A stretch of DNA of 64,000 nucleotides from Pseudomonas bohemica (lineage in GTDB: Bacteria; Pseudomonadota; Gammaproteobacteria; Pseudomonadales; Pseudomonadaceae): assembly GCF_002934685.1 (NCBI RefSeq), contig NZ_NKHL01000115.1:160991-224990 (forward strand), given 5' to 3'. Below are positions 8,362 to 16,489 of this stretch, piece after piece. Both the position numbers and the translations under genes were made by a program. Every line of letters starts with the position of its first letter. Position 1 is the stretch's first letter. The notes under the pieces are model-generated. The model did no database searches, was not told the DNA's origin, and saw nothing but the letters and a program-made list of their open reading frames with translations.

Positions 8362-8979
8362 TTACTCCAACACCACCAACCGATTCGGCAACTCATTGCG
8401 CGGCTGCGTCAGGGGTACCTGATTGCTCAGCACCTCGCCGCACGACCGGATGCAACCGAGAAACCCTTCGAGAATCCTGCCCTCGCTGACTTGTCGGGTG
8501 AACACGTCGACCATTGATCGCCACACCATGTCGTCCACGTTACGGGCGATGCCGTCGTCGACGATGATTTCGACGTAGCGCTCGGCCTCGCTGACAAAGA
8601 TCAACACACCAGTGCCGTTTACCGTCGCGTGGAGGTTCTGCTCCAGAAACTGCCGTCGCGCCAGGCTCCCGGCTCGCCAGTGCCGAACCGAAGCCGGGAC
8701 CAGGCGCGTACTGATCGCAGGGAGCCTGCACAACAGCGCCACCGCAATGAACGTCGCGATCTGGGTCAGCAGCAATTCATTGGCGTTGAGCCAGCCAGGA
8801 TAAAAATTGATCAGCCCCGGCATTAACAGCGCCACCAAGCCGGCCCAGATCAACGGCGCGTAAGCGTAGTCATCGGCGCTGGCCGCCAGCACTGTCACCA
8901 GTTCGGCGTCGGTACTACGCTCGACGGCTTCGATGGCCTGGGCCACCTGTCGCTGTTCGTCTTCAGTGAGTAATGCCAT
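8362..8979 (-). CDS. TPM-domain membrane protein
   Basis: A 205-residue protein with an N-terminal helix (TEDEQRQVAQAIEAVERSTDAELVTVLA) that opens a TPM-type fold. Two membrane helices follow (about 40-58 and 68-86), and then the rest of the TPM domain (GVLIFVSEAERYVEIIVDDGI). The start at 8979 is preceded by AAGGGA. It lies 27 bases after the YgcG-like gene on the same strand, making a lemA-ygcG-TPM operon. TPM proteins are thought to assist membrane-protein assembly or repair; the precise role here is inference. Confidence 0.8.
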   Translation of the reverse strand: MALLTEDEQRQVAQAIEAVERSTDAELVTVLAASADDYAYAPLIWAGLVALLMPGLINFYPGWLNANELLLTQIATFIAVALLCRLPAISTRLVPASVRHWRAGSLARRQFLEQNLHATVNGTGVLIFVSEAERYVEIIVDDGIARNVDDMVWRSMVDVFTRQVSEGRILEGFLGCIRSCGEVLSNQVPLTQPRNELPNRLVVLE

Positions 8980-9006
8980 TGTTACATCCCTTATTGAGCC
9001 ATCGAC

Positions 9007-9759
9007 TTACCAGCCACCAGAGGCACCGCCGCCGCCAAAACTGCCACCGCCACCGCTCATGCCGCCTGAACGCGACCCGCCCGAGCCAAAGCCGCCCGAG
9101 CTTCCGACGCCTCCAGAACCTCCCGAGCCGATGAAGCCGATGCCGCCGCCCCAGCGCACGCTGATGTATGCAGCGACAACGAACAGCACGAGAAACAGCA
9201 GGCTCATCCGCCAGTCAGTGACATCATCCCCTCCCGACGCCCCGATCACTGGCTCGGCCAACGGATCGCCACCAAGCACCTGCACAATCGCCTCGGTGCC
9301 TTTATTAATGCCGCCGACGAAATCGCCCTGCTTGAATGACGGGATGATGATCTGATTGACGATCACCGAAGACTGCGCATCCGTGAGGCGATCTTCCAGG
9401 CCGTAGCCCACTTCGATGCGTACCTTGCGCTCTTCCCTGGCGATGATCAGCAGCGCGCCGTTGTCCTTGCCCTGCTGACCGATGCCCCAAAAGCGCCCGA
9501 GCTGGTAGCCATAGTCCTCGATCGTGCTGCCTTGCAGATTGGGCACGGTGACCACCACGACCTGCTCGGTAGTCAGCTCCTCGTGAGCCCGAAGCATCTG
9601 CGCCAGATGCTCCCGGCTCGGGTTGTCGATCATATCGGCGGTATCGACCACCCGGCCGCTCAACGCCGGAAACTTAAGCTCGGCGTAGGCCATCTGCGAG
9701 AACACAGCGACCCACATCGCCAGAAACGCGACTATCGCTCCCCGCCGCGCGCCGGTCAT
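9007..9759 (-). CDS. YgcG-like TPM-domain protein with Gly-rich tail
   Basis: A 250-residue exported and membrane-anchored protein. It has a signal peptide (1-26, cut after QMAYA), a periplasmic TPM domain (about 30-165, with VVVVTVPNLQG and KVRIEVGYGLEDRLTD), and one membrane helix (about 184-203). The cytoplasmic tail of about 45 residues is nearly all Gly and Ser and ends FGGGGASGGW. This is the classical YgcG architecture. Its ATG shares one base with the lemA stop codon (TGATG), so translation is probably coupled. The partner LemA suggests a cell-envelope role. Confidence 0.9.
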   Translation of the reverse strand: MTGARRGAIVAFLAMWVAVFSQMAYAELKFPALSGRVVDTADMIDNPSREHLAQMLRAHEELTTEQVVVVTVPNLQGSTIEDYGYQLGRFWGIGQQGKDNGALLIIAREERKVRIEVGYGLEDRLTDAQSSVIVNQIIIPSFKQGDFVGGINKGTEAIVQVLGGDPLAEPVIGASGGDDVTDWRMSLLFLVLFVVAAYISVRWGGGIGFIGSGGSGGVGSSGGFGSGGSRSGGMSGGGGSFGGGGASGGW

Positions 9760-10382
9760 CAGAACTTCACTTCCGGAGCCTTGTCGGCGCCAGCGGCGGT
9801 GGCTTCGAAGTTAGGGCGAATCGGCAGATCGCTGTACATCACCGAATGCCAGAGGCGACCGGGGAACGTGCGTATTTCCGTGTTGTATTTCTCCACCGCG
9901 GCGATGAAGTCACGACGGGCGACGGCGATCCGGTTTTCCGTGCCCTCGAGCTGCGACTGCAATGAAAGGAAATTCTGGTTGGATTTCAAATCCGGGTAGC
10001 GCTCTGATACCACCATCAAGCGGCTCAAGGCGCCGGTAAGCTGGCCTTGTGCATCCTGGAACTGCTTGAGCTTGGCCGCATCGTTCAAGGTGCTGGCATC
10101 GACCTGAATCGACGTGGCCTTGGCGCGCGCCTCGATGACTGCAGTCAGGGTCTCCTGCTCCTGTTTGGCGTAGCCCTTCACGGTTTCCACCAGATTGGGA
10201 ATAAGGTCTGCCCGACGCTGATACTGGTTCTGCACCTGTGCCCAGGCCGCTTTGACCTGCTCGTCGTAGGTAGGGATATTGTTGATGCCGCAACCGGACA
10301 ACAACGTGCTCAGCAGCATCAGCAGTGTCAGTGACAAATTGTAACGACTGCCCCGAATGTGCCCGTAACGCTCTATTTGCAT
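9759..10382 (-). CDS. lemA: LemA family lipoprotein
   Basis: A 207-residue LemA protein. The hydrophobic N-terminal stretch ends in the lipobox-like LLSGC (about residue 31), so it may be anchored in the envelope. The conserved LemA core follows: YDEQVKAAWAQVQNQYQRRADLIPNLVETVKGYA, split over two helices, and a C-terminal VMYSDLPIRPNFE. The structure is a long helical coiled domain with the N-terminus across the membrane. It is the first gene of a lemA-ygcG-TPM operon. The start at 10382 gives an unusually long n-region (16 polar residues) before the helix, so a later start is possible. Confidence 0.9.
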   Translation of the reverse strand: MQIERYGHIRGSRYNLSLTLLMLLSTLLSGCGINNIPTYDEQVKAAWAQVQNQYQRRADLIPNLVETVKGYAKQEQETLTAVIEARAKATSIQVDASTLNDAAKLKQFQDAQGQLTGALSRLMVVSERYPDLKSNQNFLSLQSQLEGTENRIAVARRDFIAAVEKYNTEIRTFPGRLWHSVMYSDLPIRPNFEATAAGADKAPEVKF

Positions 10383-10664
10383 GGCCTGCGCACTCCTTTG
10401 TGTTCTTTAGTGGTCGTCCCGTCAGACATGACTTTAGCCAAATTGGACGATCCCCGGCATAATCTCGGCCCATTACGTCGCCAGGCTCTGGATTGCCCAG
10501 CCGCAATCGGATAAAACTCGCTGCGCTACTGATGCCCGAAAGCGTCGGGAGTTCAGCGACCACCTCGTCCTGGTGACAATAAAAACCAAAGGTTTCACAC
10601 CAAAAAACAAAGGCCGCCCGGTATTTCGCGCGAGTTGCCGGCCAACGCCTTGAGAAAATCATTC

Positions 10665-12965
10665 ATGAATAAGCTGTGTTTGCTGAGTCTTGTCATCGGA
10701 TTAGCCAGTCAGTCCGCCTGGGCTGAAACCGCCGCCAACCCCGCCAGTAATGTCTCCACGCTACAAGCCAAGAATGCATTCATCTCCAACCTGATGAAGC
10801 AGATGACCCTCGACGAGAAGATCGGGCAACTGCGCCTCATCAGCATCGGGCCGGAGATGCCGAAGTCGGAAATCCTCAAGGAAATCGCCGCTGGCCGGAT
10901 CGGCGGCACCTTCAACTCTGTCCTGTTGCCCGACAACCGCGCCATGCAGGACGCCGCCGTTGCCCACAGCCGCACGAAGATCCCGATGTTCTTCGCCTAC
11001 GACGTGGTCCACGGCCAACGCACCATTTTCCCGATCAGCCTGGGCCTGGCATCGACCTGGGACATGGACGCCGTCACCCGCGCGGGCCGCGTTTCGGCGA
11101 TCGAAGCCGCTGCCGACGGCGTGGACATGACGTTCGCACCGATGGTCGATATCACGCGCGATGCCCGCTGGGGCCGCAGCTCCGAGGGCTTCGGCGAAGA
11201 CACCTATCTGGTTTCGAGGCTCTCGGCCACCATGACCCACGCCTTCCAGGGCTCCAGCACCCAGGCGCCGAACAGCATCATGGCGGCGGTCAAACACTTT
11301 GCGCTGTATGGCGCGGTCGAAGGCGGTCGGGACTACAACACTGTGGACATGAGTCCGGTCCGTATGCGGCAGGACTACCTGCCGCCGTACCGTGCCGCAA
11401 TCGATGCAGGCGCTGGCGGTGTGATGATTGCGTTGAACTCGATCAACGGCGTTCCCTCGACCTCCAATGCGTGGCTGCTGCAGGATGTGCTGCGCAAGGA
11501 CTGGGGCTTTAAAGGCGTCACCATCAGCGACCACGGCGCGATCAAGGAACTGATAGACCACGGCGTCGCCAAGGACTTCCGCGAAGCGGCGAAGCTGGCG
11601 ATCAAGGCTGGCGTCGATCTGAGCATGAACGACAAGGCTTACGGCCAAGAACTCCCTGCGCTGGTCGAGAGCGGCGAAGTCTCGGTCAAGGAAGTGGACA
11701 ATGCCGTGCGTGAAGTGCTCGGCGCCAAGTGGGACATGGGCCTGTTCGCCAACCCATACCTGCGCATCGGCGCGGCAGTGGACGACCCGGCCGATCGCGA
11801 TGCAGAAAACCGCCTGCACCGCGCCGAGGCCCGGGATGTCGCACGACGCAGCGTGGTGCTGCTGAAGAACGAAAACGACACCCTGCCGTTGAAAAAACAA
11901 GGCACCATCGCCGTGATCGGTCCGCTGGCGAAAAGCTCGCTGGACATGATGGGAAGCTGGTCCGGGGCCGGGCTGGCGCGTCAGACCGTCAGCGCTTACG
12001 ACGGCCTGGCCAACGCGGTCGGTGACAAGGCGAAAATCCTTTATGCCGCAGGCTCCAACATCACCGATAACCAGCAAGCCATCGCTTATCTGGACAAGAT
12101 GGACGATCAGCTCCACATCGATGGACGTCCAGAGCAGGAAATGATCGACGAAGCGGTCAAGGTCGCTCAGCAGTCGGACGTGGTCGTTGCGTTCGTTGGT
12201 GAGTCACGCAATATGTCCCACGAAGCGGCAAGCCGTGTCGATCTGGTCATTCCAGGCCGTCAGCGCGATCTGATCAAGGCGCTCAAGGCCACTGGCAAGC
12301 CGCTGGTCATCGTGCTGATGAATGGCCGGCCGCTGGCGCTGGTTGAAGAAAACAAACAGGCCGATGCGATGCTCGAAAGCTGGTTCCTCGGCACCGAGGG
12401 CGGTAACGCGCTGGCTGACGTGCTGTTCGGCGATTACAACCCGTCGGGCAAACTGCCGATGACCTTCCCGCGCTCGGTAGGTCAGGTGCCGGCGTACTAC
12501 AACCACCTGAACACTGGTCGCCCGTATCGTCCGGACGATTCGAACTACACCTCGAACTACTTCGAAGAGCAGACCAGCCCGCTGTTCCCGTTCGGTTATG
12601 GCCTGAGCTATACGCAATTCAGCGTCTCGGACATCGTGCTCTCGATCAACAAGATGACCCGCAAGGACAAACTGACCGCCACGGTTCAAGTCAAGAACAT
12701 CGGCAAGGTCGCTGGTGAAACCGTGGTTCAGCTGTATCTGCGCGACGTGGCGGCTTCGCTGAGTCGTCCGGTGAAAGAGCTGAAGAACTTTCAGAAAATC
12801 ATGTTGAAGCCAGGCGAAGAGAAGTCCGTGACCTTTACTGTGACCGAAGAAGACCTGAAGTTCTTCAACCCGTCACTCAAGTACGCCGCTGAAGCGGGCG
12901 AGTTCAAGCTGATGATCGGCCTGGATTCCGAGGATGTGAAAGAGGCGACGTTCAACTTGTTGTAA
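10665..12965 (+). CDS. bglX: Periplasmic beta-glucosidase, GH3
   Basis: A 766-residue glycoside hydrolase family 3 enzyme that removes terminal beta-glucosyl residues from oligosaccharides in the periplasm. A signal peptide spans residues 1-20 (cut after QSAWA). The GH3 barrel covers about 45-370, with the catalytic nucleophile D289 in VTISDHGAI. The alpha/beta sandwich lies at about 400-620 and a fibronectin-III-like domain at about 670-760 (GYGLSYTQF before it). The length matches BglX. The ATG at 10665 fits the signal peptide; 10 codons upstream are open but polar. It is divergent from lemA. Confidence 0.92.
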   Translation: MNKLCLLSLVIGLASQSAWAETAANPASNVSTLQAKNAFISNLMKQMTLDEKIGQLRLISIGPEMPKSEILKEIAAGRIGGTFNSVLLPDNRAMQDAAVAHSRTKIPMFFAYDVVHGQRTIFPISLGLASTWDMDAVTRAGRVSAIEAAADGVDMTFAPMVDITRDARWGRSSEGFGEDTYLVSRLSATMTHAFQGSSTQAPNSIMAAVKHFALYGAVEGGRDYNTVDMSPVRMRQDYLPPYRAAIDAGAGGVMIALNSINGVPSTSNAWLLQDVLRKDWGFKGVTISDHGAIKELIDHGVAKDFREAAKLAIKAGVDLSMNDKAYGQELPALVESGEVSVKEVDNAVREVLGAKWDMGLFANPYLRIGAAVDDPADRDAENRLHRAEARDVARRSVVLLKNENDTLPLKKQGTIAVIGPLAKSSLDMMGSWSGAGLARQTVSAYDGLANAVGDKAKILYAAGSNITDNQQAIAYLDKMDDQLHIDGRPEQEMIDEAVKVAQQSDVVVAFVGESRNMSHEAASRVDLVIPGRQRDLIKALKATGKPLVIVLMNGRPLALVEENKQADAMLESWFLGTEGGNALADVLFGDYNPSGKLPMTFPRSVGQVPAYYNHLNTGRPYRPDDSNYTSNYFEEQTSPLFPFGYGLSYTQFSVSDIVLSINKMTRKDKLTATVQVKNIGKVAGETVVQLYLRDVAASLSRPVKELKNFQKIMLKPGEEKSVTFTVTEEDLKFFNPSLKYAAEAGEFKLMIGLDSEDVKEATFNLL

Positions 12966-13015
12966 AACTGCAGGTAGCACGGCCTGAACCTCGACCGCGC
13001 TACACATGGAGTATT

Positions 13016-13102
13016 TGTAGGAGCGCGCTTGCCCGCGTTGGTTTTTTTCAGGCCCTGCAAAGGTGACCGACATACCGCCTCGCCGACAAGCGCGCTCCTA
13101 CA
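13016..13102. repeat. REP pair between bglX and mifS
   Basis: TGTAGGAGCGCGCTTGCCCG and its inverted partner (…CAAGCGCGCTCCTACA) face each other about 55 bases apart. The same unit recurs at 16221, 28275 and 45375 in this window, all between genes. These are Pseudomonas-type REP doublets, capable of forming a long hairpin. Confidence 0.85.
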
Positions 13103-13126
13103 GGTCCAGCCCCACAGGTTTTCGCC

Positions 13127-14884
13127 ATGCCCCGCTTTGCCCGCCTTCTTTTATACATACTGCTGATCCTCGCCGGCGCGGTCATTGTCGCCACGCTGGC
13201 GATGCATCAGGCGCAGCGACATTCGCTGGAAGACGATGCAGCGCGTGCGCAGGCCCAACTTTCGCTTTACGCCAACACCTTGCAAACCCTCATCGAACGC
13301 TATCGCGCGCTGCCCGCCGTGCTGGCGCTGGATCCGCAGCTACGGGATGCACTCAAAGGCCCGGTCAGCCTCGAGACCACCCAGGCCCTCAACCTGAAGC
13401 TGGAGCAGATCAACGGCGCTGCGCAGTCCTCGACATTAGAGTTGCTCGACCGCAACGGTCTGGCCATCGGTGCCAGTAACTGGCGACTGCCCAGCAGTTA
13501 CGTCGGTCACAATTATGGCTTTCGGCCCTATTTCACTCAGACCAAGGCCAACGGCGTCGGACGTTTCTATGCGGTCGGCGTGACCAGTGGCATCCCTGGT
13601 TATTTCCTGTCCAACGCCGTGCACGACGATGCGGGGCAGTTCATCGGCGCGATGGTAGTCAAGCTCGAATTTCCCGACCTGGAGCACACCTGGGCGCAGG
13701 GCGACGACCTGCTGTTGGTCAGCGACGCCAAAGGCATCGTGTTCATCGCCAATCAGCCCGGCTGGCGCTATCGCGCGTTGCGGCCGCTGTCCGAAAAGGA
13801 CCGGGCGGAGCTGAGCAGCACGCGCCAATACGACAAACAGTCGCTAACGCCGCTGGTCCATCAGCCGCTGCGCACGTTCAACGACGCCAGTCACCTGAGC
13901 CAGGTGCTCGCGCCCGAGGGCACGGCTGAATACCTTTGGCAGTCGCTGCCGCTGCAACCGGAAGGCTGGAGATTGCACCTGTTGCGCAGACCCCAGCCCG
14001 CCGCTGAAGACCTGCGCAATGCCGCGCTGGCTGCCGCAGGCATCTGGCTGGCACTGGTATTTCTCGGACTGTTTCTCTACCAACGCTGGCGTCTGGCGCG
14101 TTTGCGTCAGCGCAGCCGCGTAGAGCTGGAGCAATTGGTGGAAGAGCGCACCCGCGACCTACAGACAGCCCAGGACGGTTTGGTGCAATCGACCAAACTG
14201 GCGGCATTGGGGCAGATGTCAGCCGCGCTGGCTCACGAAATCAACCAGCCACTGACCGCTCAACGCATGCAGTTGGCGACCCTGCGTCTGCTGCTCGATC
14301 ACGGCCGCGTCGACGATGCATACAAGGCCCTGACCTTGCTCGACCAGCAACTGACCCGCATGGCCGCCCTCACCGGCCATCTCAAGACCTTCGCCCGAAA
14401 AAGCCCCAGCGGCCTGCGCGAAAGACTGGACCTGGCCTGCGTCGTCGATCAGGCATTGCTGTTGCTGGACGCGCGTATTCGCGAAGAGCGGGTCAGCTGC
14501 GTGCTCGACCTGACGCGGCCGGCCTGGGTGCGCGGCGATGCGATTCGTCTGGAACAGGTGCTGATCAACCTTCTGCGCAATGCCCTGGATGCGATGAGCG
14601 ATAAATCGCTCAAGCGCCTGGAAATCCGCATCGAAGACACAAATGACCAGTGGCGTCTGTCAGTGACGGACAGCGGCGGCGGAATTGCCGAGGGCCATCT
14701 GGCGAATGTCTTCGATCCGTTTTTCACCACCAAACCGGTCGGGGACGGCCTCGGATTGGGGCTGGCGGTGTCCTACGCCATCGTTCATGAACTGGGCGGT
14801 CGCCTGAGCGCGAAAAATCTGAACAATGGCGCTCAGTTCTTCTTTTCTCTGACCCAGGCTCCGGAGGCCGATACCCCATGCTGA
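13127..14884 (+). CDS. mifS: DctB-type sensor histidine kinase, MifS-like
   Basis: A 585-residue membrane kinase. A first helix (7-27) and a second (about 300-318) bracket a periplasmic Cache/PDC sensor domain. The HisKA region carries phospho-accepting H370 (AALAHEINQPL), and an HATPase domain follows with the N box (NLLRNALDAM) and G boxes (DSGGGIAEG, GDGLGLGLAV). The architecture is that of DctB, which senses C4-dicarboxylates. MifS is my preferred name because the next genes are an NtrC-type regulator and an alpha-ketoglutarate permease, the set controlled by MifSR in P. aeruginosa. It overlaps the regulator by 7 bases. Confidence 0.75.
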   Translation: MPRFARLLLYILLILAGAVIVATLAMHQAQRHSLEDDAARAQAQLSLYANTLQTLIERYRALPAVLALDPQLRDALKGPVSLETTQALNLKLEQINGAAQSSTLELLDRNGLAIGASNWRLPSSYVGHNYGFRPYFTQTKANGVGRFYAVGVTSGIPGYFLSNAVHDDAGQFIGAMVVKLEFPDLEHTWAQGDDLLLVSDAKGIVFIANQPGWRYRALRPLSEKDRAELSSTRQYDKQSLTPLVHQPLRTFNDASHLSQVLAPEGTAEYLWQSLPLQPEGWRLHLLRRPQPAAEDLRNAALAAAGIWLALVFLGLFLYQRWRLARLRQRSRVELEQLVEERTRDLQTAQDGLVQSTKLAALGQMSAALAHEINQPLTAQRMQLATLRLLLDHGRVDDAYKALTLLDQQLTRMAALTGHLKTFARKSPSGLRERLDLACVVDQALLLLDARIREERVSCVLDLTRPAWVRGDAIRLEQVLINLLRNALDAMSDKSLKRLEIRIEDTNDQWRLSVTDSGGGIAEGHLANVFDPFFTTKPVGDGLGLGLAVSYAIVHELGGRLSAKNLNNGAQFFFSLTQAPEADTPC

Positions 14885-16224
14885 ACTCGGTCATCCTGGT
14901 CGACGACGAGGCTCCCATCCGCGAGGCAGTGGAGCAGTGGCTCTCACTGTCCGGCTTTGTCGTGCACCTCTACAGCCGCGCCGAGGACTGCCTGGCGAAA
15001 CTGCCAGAGCACTTTGCCGGCGTGGTGCTCACGGACGTGCGCATGCCGGGTATGAGCGGCCTGGAGCTGCTTGCCGAGCTGCAGACCCGCGATGCCGATC
15101 TGCCGGTCATTCTGCTCACCGGCCATGGCGACGTGCCGATGGCAGTCGAAGCCATGCGTGACGGCGCCTATGACTTTCTGGAAAAACCCTTTACTCCAGA
15201 GACCTTGCTGAACAGCCTGCGCCGCGCCCTGGAGAAACGTGCACTGGTTTTGGAAAACCGTCGGCTGCACCAACAGACCGACAGCCGAGCTCGTCTTGAT
15301 ACGACGTTGCTGGGGCTGTCGCCTGCGATGCAAACCTTGCGAAGTCAGGTGCTGGACCTGGCGCAATTGCCGGTCAACGTGCTGATTCGCGGCGAAACCG
15401 GCAGCGGCAAGGAAATGGTCGCTCGCTGCCTGCACGACTTCGGTCCTCGGGTAAAAAAACCGTTCGTGGCGGTCAACTGTGCGGCCATCCCGGAGCAACT
15501 GTTCGAGGCGGAATTGTTCGGCCATGAAAGCGGCGCATTTACAGGCGCTCAGGGCAAACGCATCGGCAAGCTCGAATTCGCTGACGGCGGCACGCTGTTT
15601 CTCGACGAGATCGAAAGCATGCCCCTGGCCCAACAAGTGAAGCTGCTGCGCGTGATTCAGGAGCGGCGTCTGGAGCGACTGGGTTCGAACCAAAGCATCG
15701 AGGTCGACTTGCGGATCATTGCCGCCACTAAACCGGATCTGCTGGACGAGGCTCGCGCAGGACGCTTTCGCGAAGACTTGGCCTATCGCCTGAACATCGC
15801 TGAACTGCGCCTTCCACCGTTGCGTGAACGACGCGAAGATATCCCGTTGTTGTTCGCGCATTTCTCGCACCTGGCCGCAGGACGCCTGGCCCGCAAGGCA
15901 CCGGTCCTTAGCGGCGGGCAGCTGGGTCAATTGTTGAGTCAGGACTGGCCTGGGAACGTGCGCGAGCTGGCCAATGCGGCTGAGCGGCAGGTACTCGGAC
16001 TTGAGAGTCCTGCCTGCATCGAGATGCCAGCCGGCCAGTCACTGGTCGCGCAGCAGGAAGCGTTCGAGGCCCATTGCCTGCGTTCGGCGCTGAGTCGGCA
16101 CAGGGGGGAGATCAAGGCGGTTTTGCAGGAGCTACAGTTGCCGCGCCGTACCTTGAACGAGAAAATGCAGCGTCATGGGTTGGTGCGGGAGGATTTCGTT
16201 GCTCCAAACGACACATCACCGTAG
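14878..16224 (+). CDS. mifR: NtrC/DctD-type sigma-54 response regulator, MifR-like
   Basis: A 448-residue activator. The receiver domain has D9/D10, phospho-acceptor D53, T81 and K103. The AAA+ domain has Walker A GETGSGKE (172-179) and an intact GAFTGA loop (219-224), needed to contact sigma-54. A Fis-type helix-turn-helix ends the protein (about 395-435). It should activate kgtP, which has a GG-N10-GC promoter and two dyads upstream. The stop codon TAG (16222-16224) lies inside the following REP element, so the repeat sets the end of the protein. DctD is the alternative name. Confidence 0.78.
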   Translation: MLNSVILVDDEAPIREAVEQWLSLSGFVVHLYSRAEDCLAKLPEHFAGVVLTDVRMPGMSGLELLAELQTRDADLPVILLTGHGDVPMAVEAMRDGAYDFLEKPFTPETLLNSLRRALEKRALVLENRRLHQQTDSRARLDTTLLGLSPAMQTLRSQVLDLAQLPVNVLIRGETGSGKEMVARCLHDFGPRVKKPFVAVNCAAIPEQLFEAELFGHESGAFTGAQGKRIGKLEFADGGTLFLDEIESMPLAQQVKLLRVIQERRLERLGSNQSIEVDLRIIAATKPDLLDEARAGRFREDLAYRLNIAELRLPPLRERREDIPLLFAHFSHLAAGRLARKAPVLSGGQLGQLLSQDWPGNVRELANAAERQVLGLESPACIEMPAGQSLVAQQEAFEAHCLRSALSRHRGEIKAVLQELQLPRRTLNEKMQRHGLVREDFVAPNDTSP

Positions 16225-16306
16225 GAGCGCGCTTGCCCGCGATTGGGCTATTTTTGAAAAATATTCAGTCGGACCCCCTGCCATCGCGGGCAAGCACGCC
16301 CCTACA
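16221..16306. repeat. REP pair overlapping the mifR stop codon
   Basis: GTAGGAGCGCGCTTGCCCGC (from 16221) faces GCGGGCAAGCACGCCCCTACA (ending 16306). The TAG of the first arm is the mifR stop codon. It is the same REP family as at 13016, 28275 and 45375. Confidence 0.85.
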
Positions 16307-16320
16307 GATAAACCGCGATC

Positions 16321-16367
16321 AGCAATTTCCCGCTCACCTCAGAAAGGCCCATAAGCGGATTCCCGCT
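16321..16367 (+). promoter_or_regulatory. Candidate MifR upstream activator sites
   Basis: Two 14-base partial dyads, AGCAATTTCCCGCT (16321-16334) and AGCGGATTCCCGCT (16354-16367), share TTCCCGCTCACC as a direct repeat. They are spaced 33 bases apart, close to three helical turns. They lie about 50-105 bases upstream of the sigma-54 promoter, as expected for an NtrC-family activator. Confidence 0.5.
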
Positions 16368-16411
16368 CACCGATACGCGGCAAACCCTTGTAAACCGGGC
16401 CTTTAAAGCCT

Positions 16412-16427
16412 TGGCACAGCTCCTGCT
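16412..16427 (+). promoter_or_regulatory. Sigma-54 (RpoN) promoter of kgtP
   Basis: TGGCAC (16412-16417), five bases, then CTGCT (16423-16427). The GG and GC dinucleotides are exactly 10 bases apart, and the sequence departs from TGGCAC-N5-TTGCW at a single base. It lies 63 bases before the kgtP start, downstream of an NtrC-type regulator gene. Confidence 0.75.
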
Positions 16428-16463
16428 ATCACTGTCGGCAGATCGCATCGATGCGCTCTTTCT

Positions 16464-16471
16464 AACAACAA
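16464..16471 (+). promoter_or_regulatory. Hfq/Crc-type catabolite repression motif in the kgtP leader
   Basis: AACAACAA, within CTAACAACAATGA, fits the AAnAAnAA motif bound by Hfq with Crc in Pseudomonas. It lies 19-26 bases before the kgtP ATG, next to the ribosome-binding site (GCAGGA). Control at the translation level is inferred. Confidence 0.45.
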
Positions 16472-16489
16472 TGACTTGCAGGAAAACCA

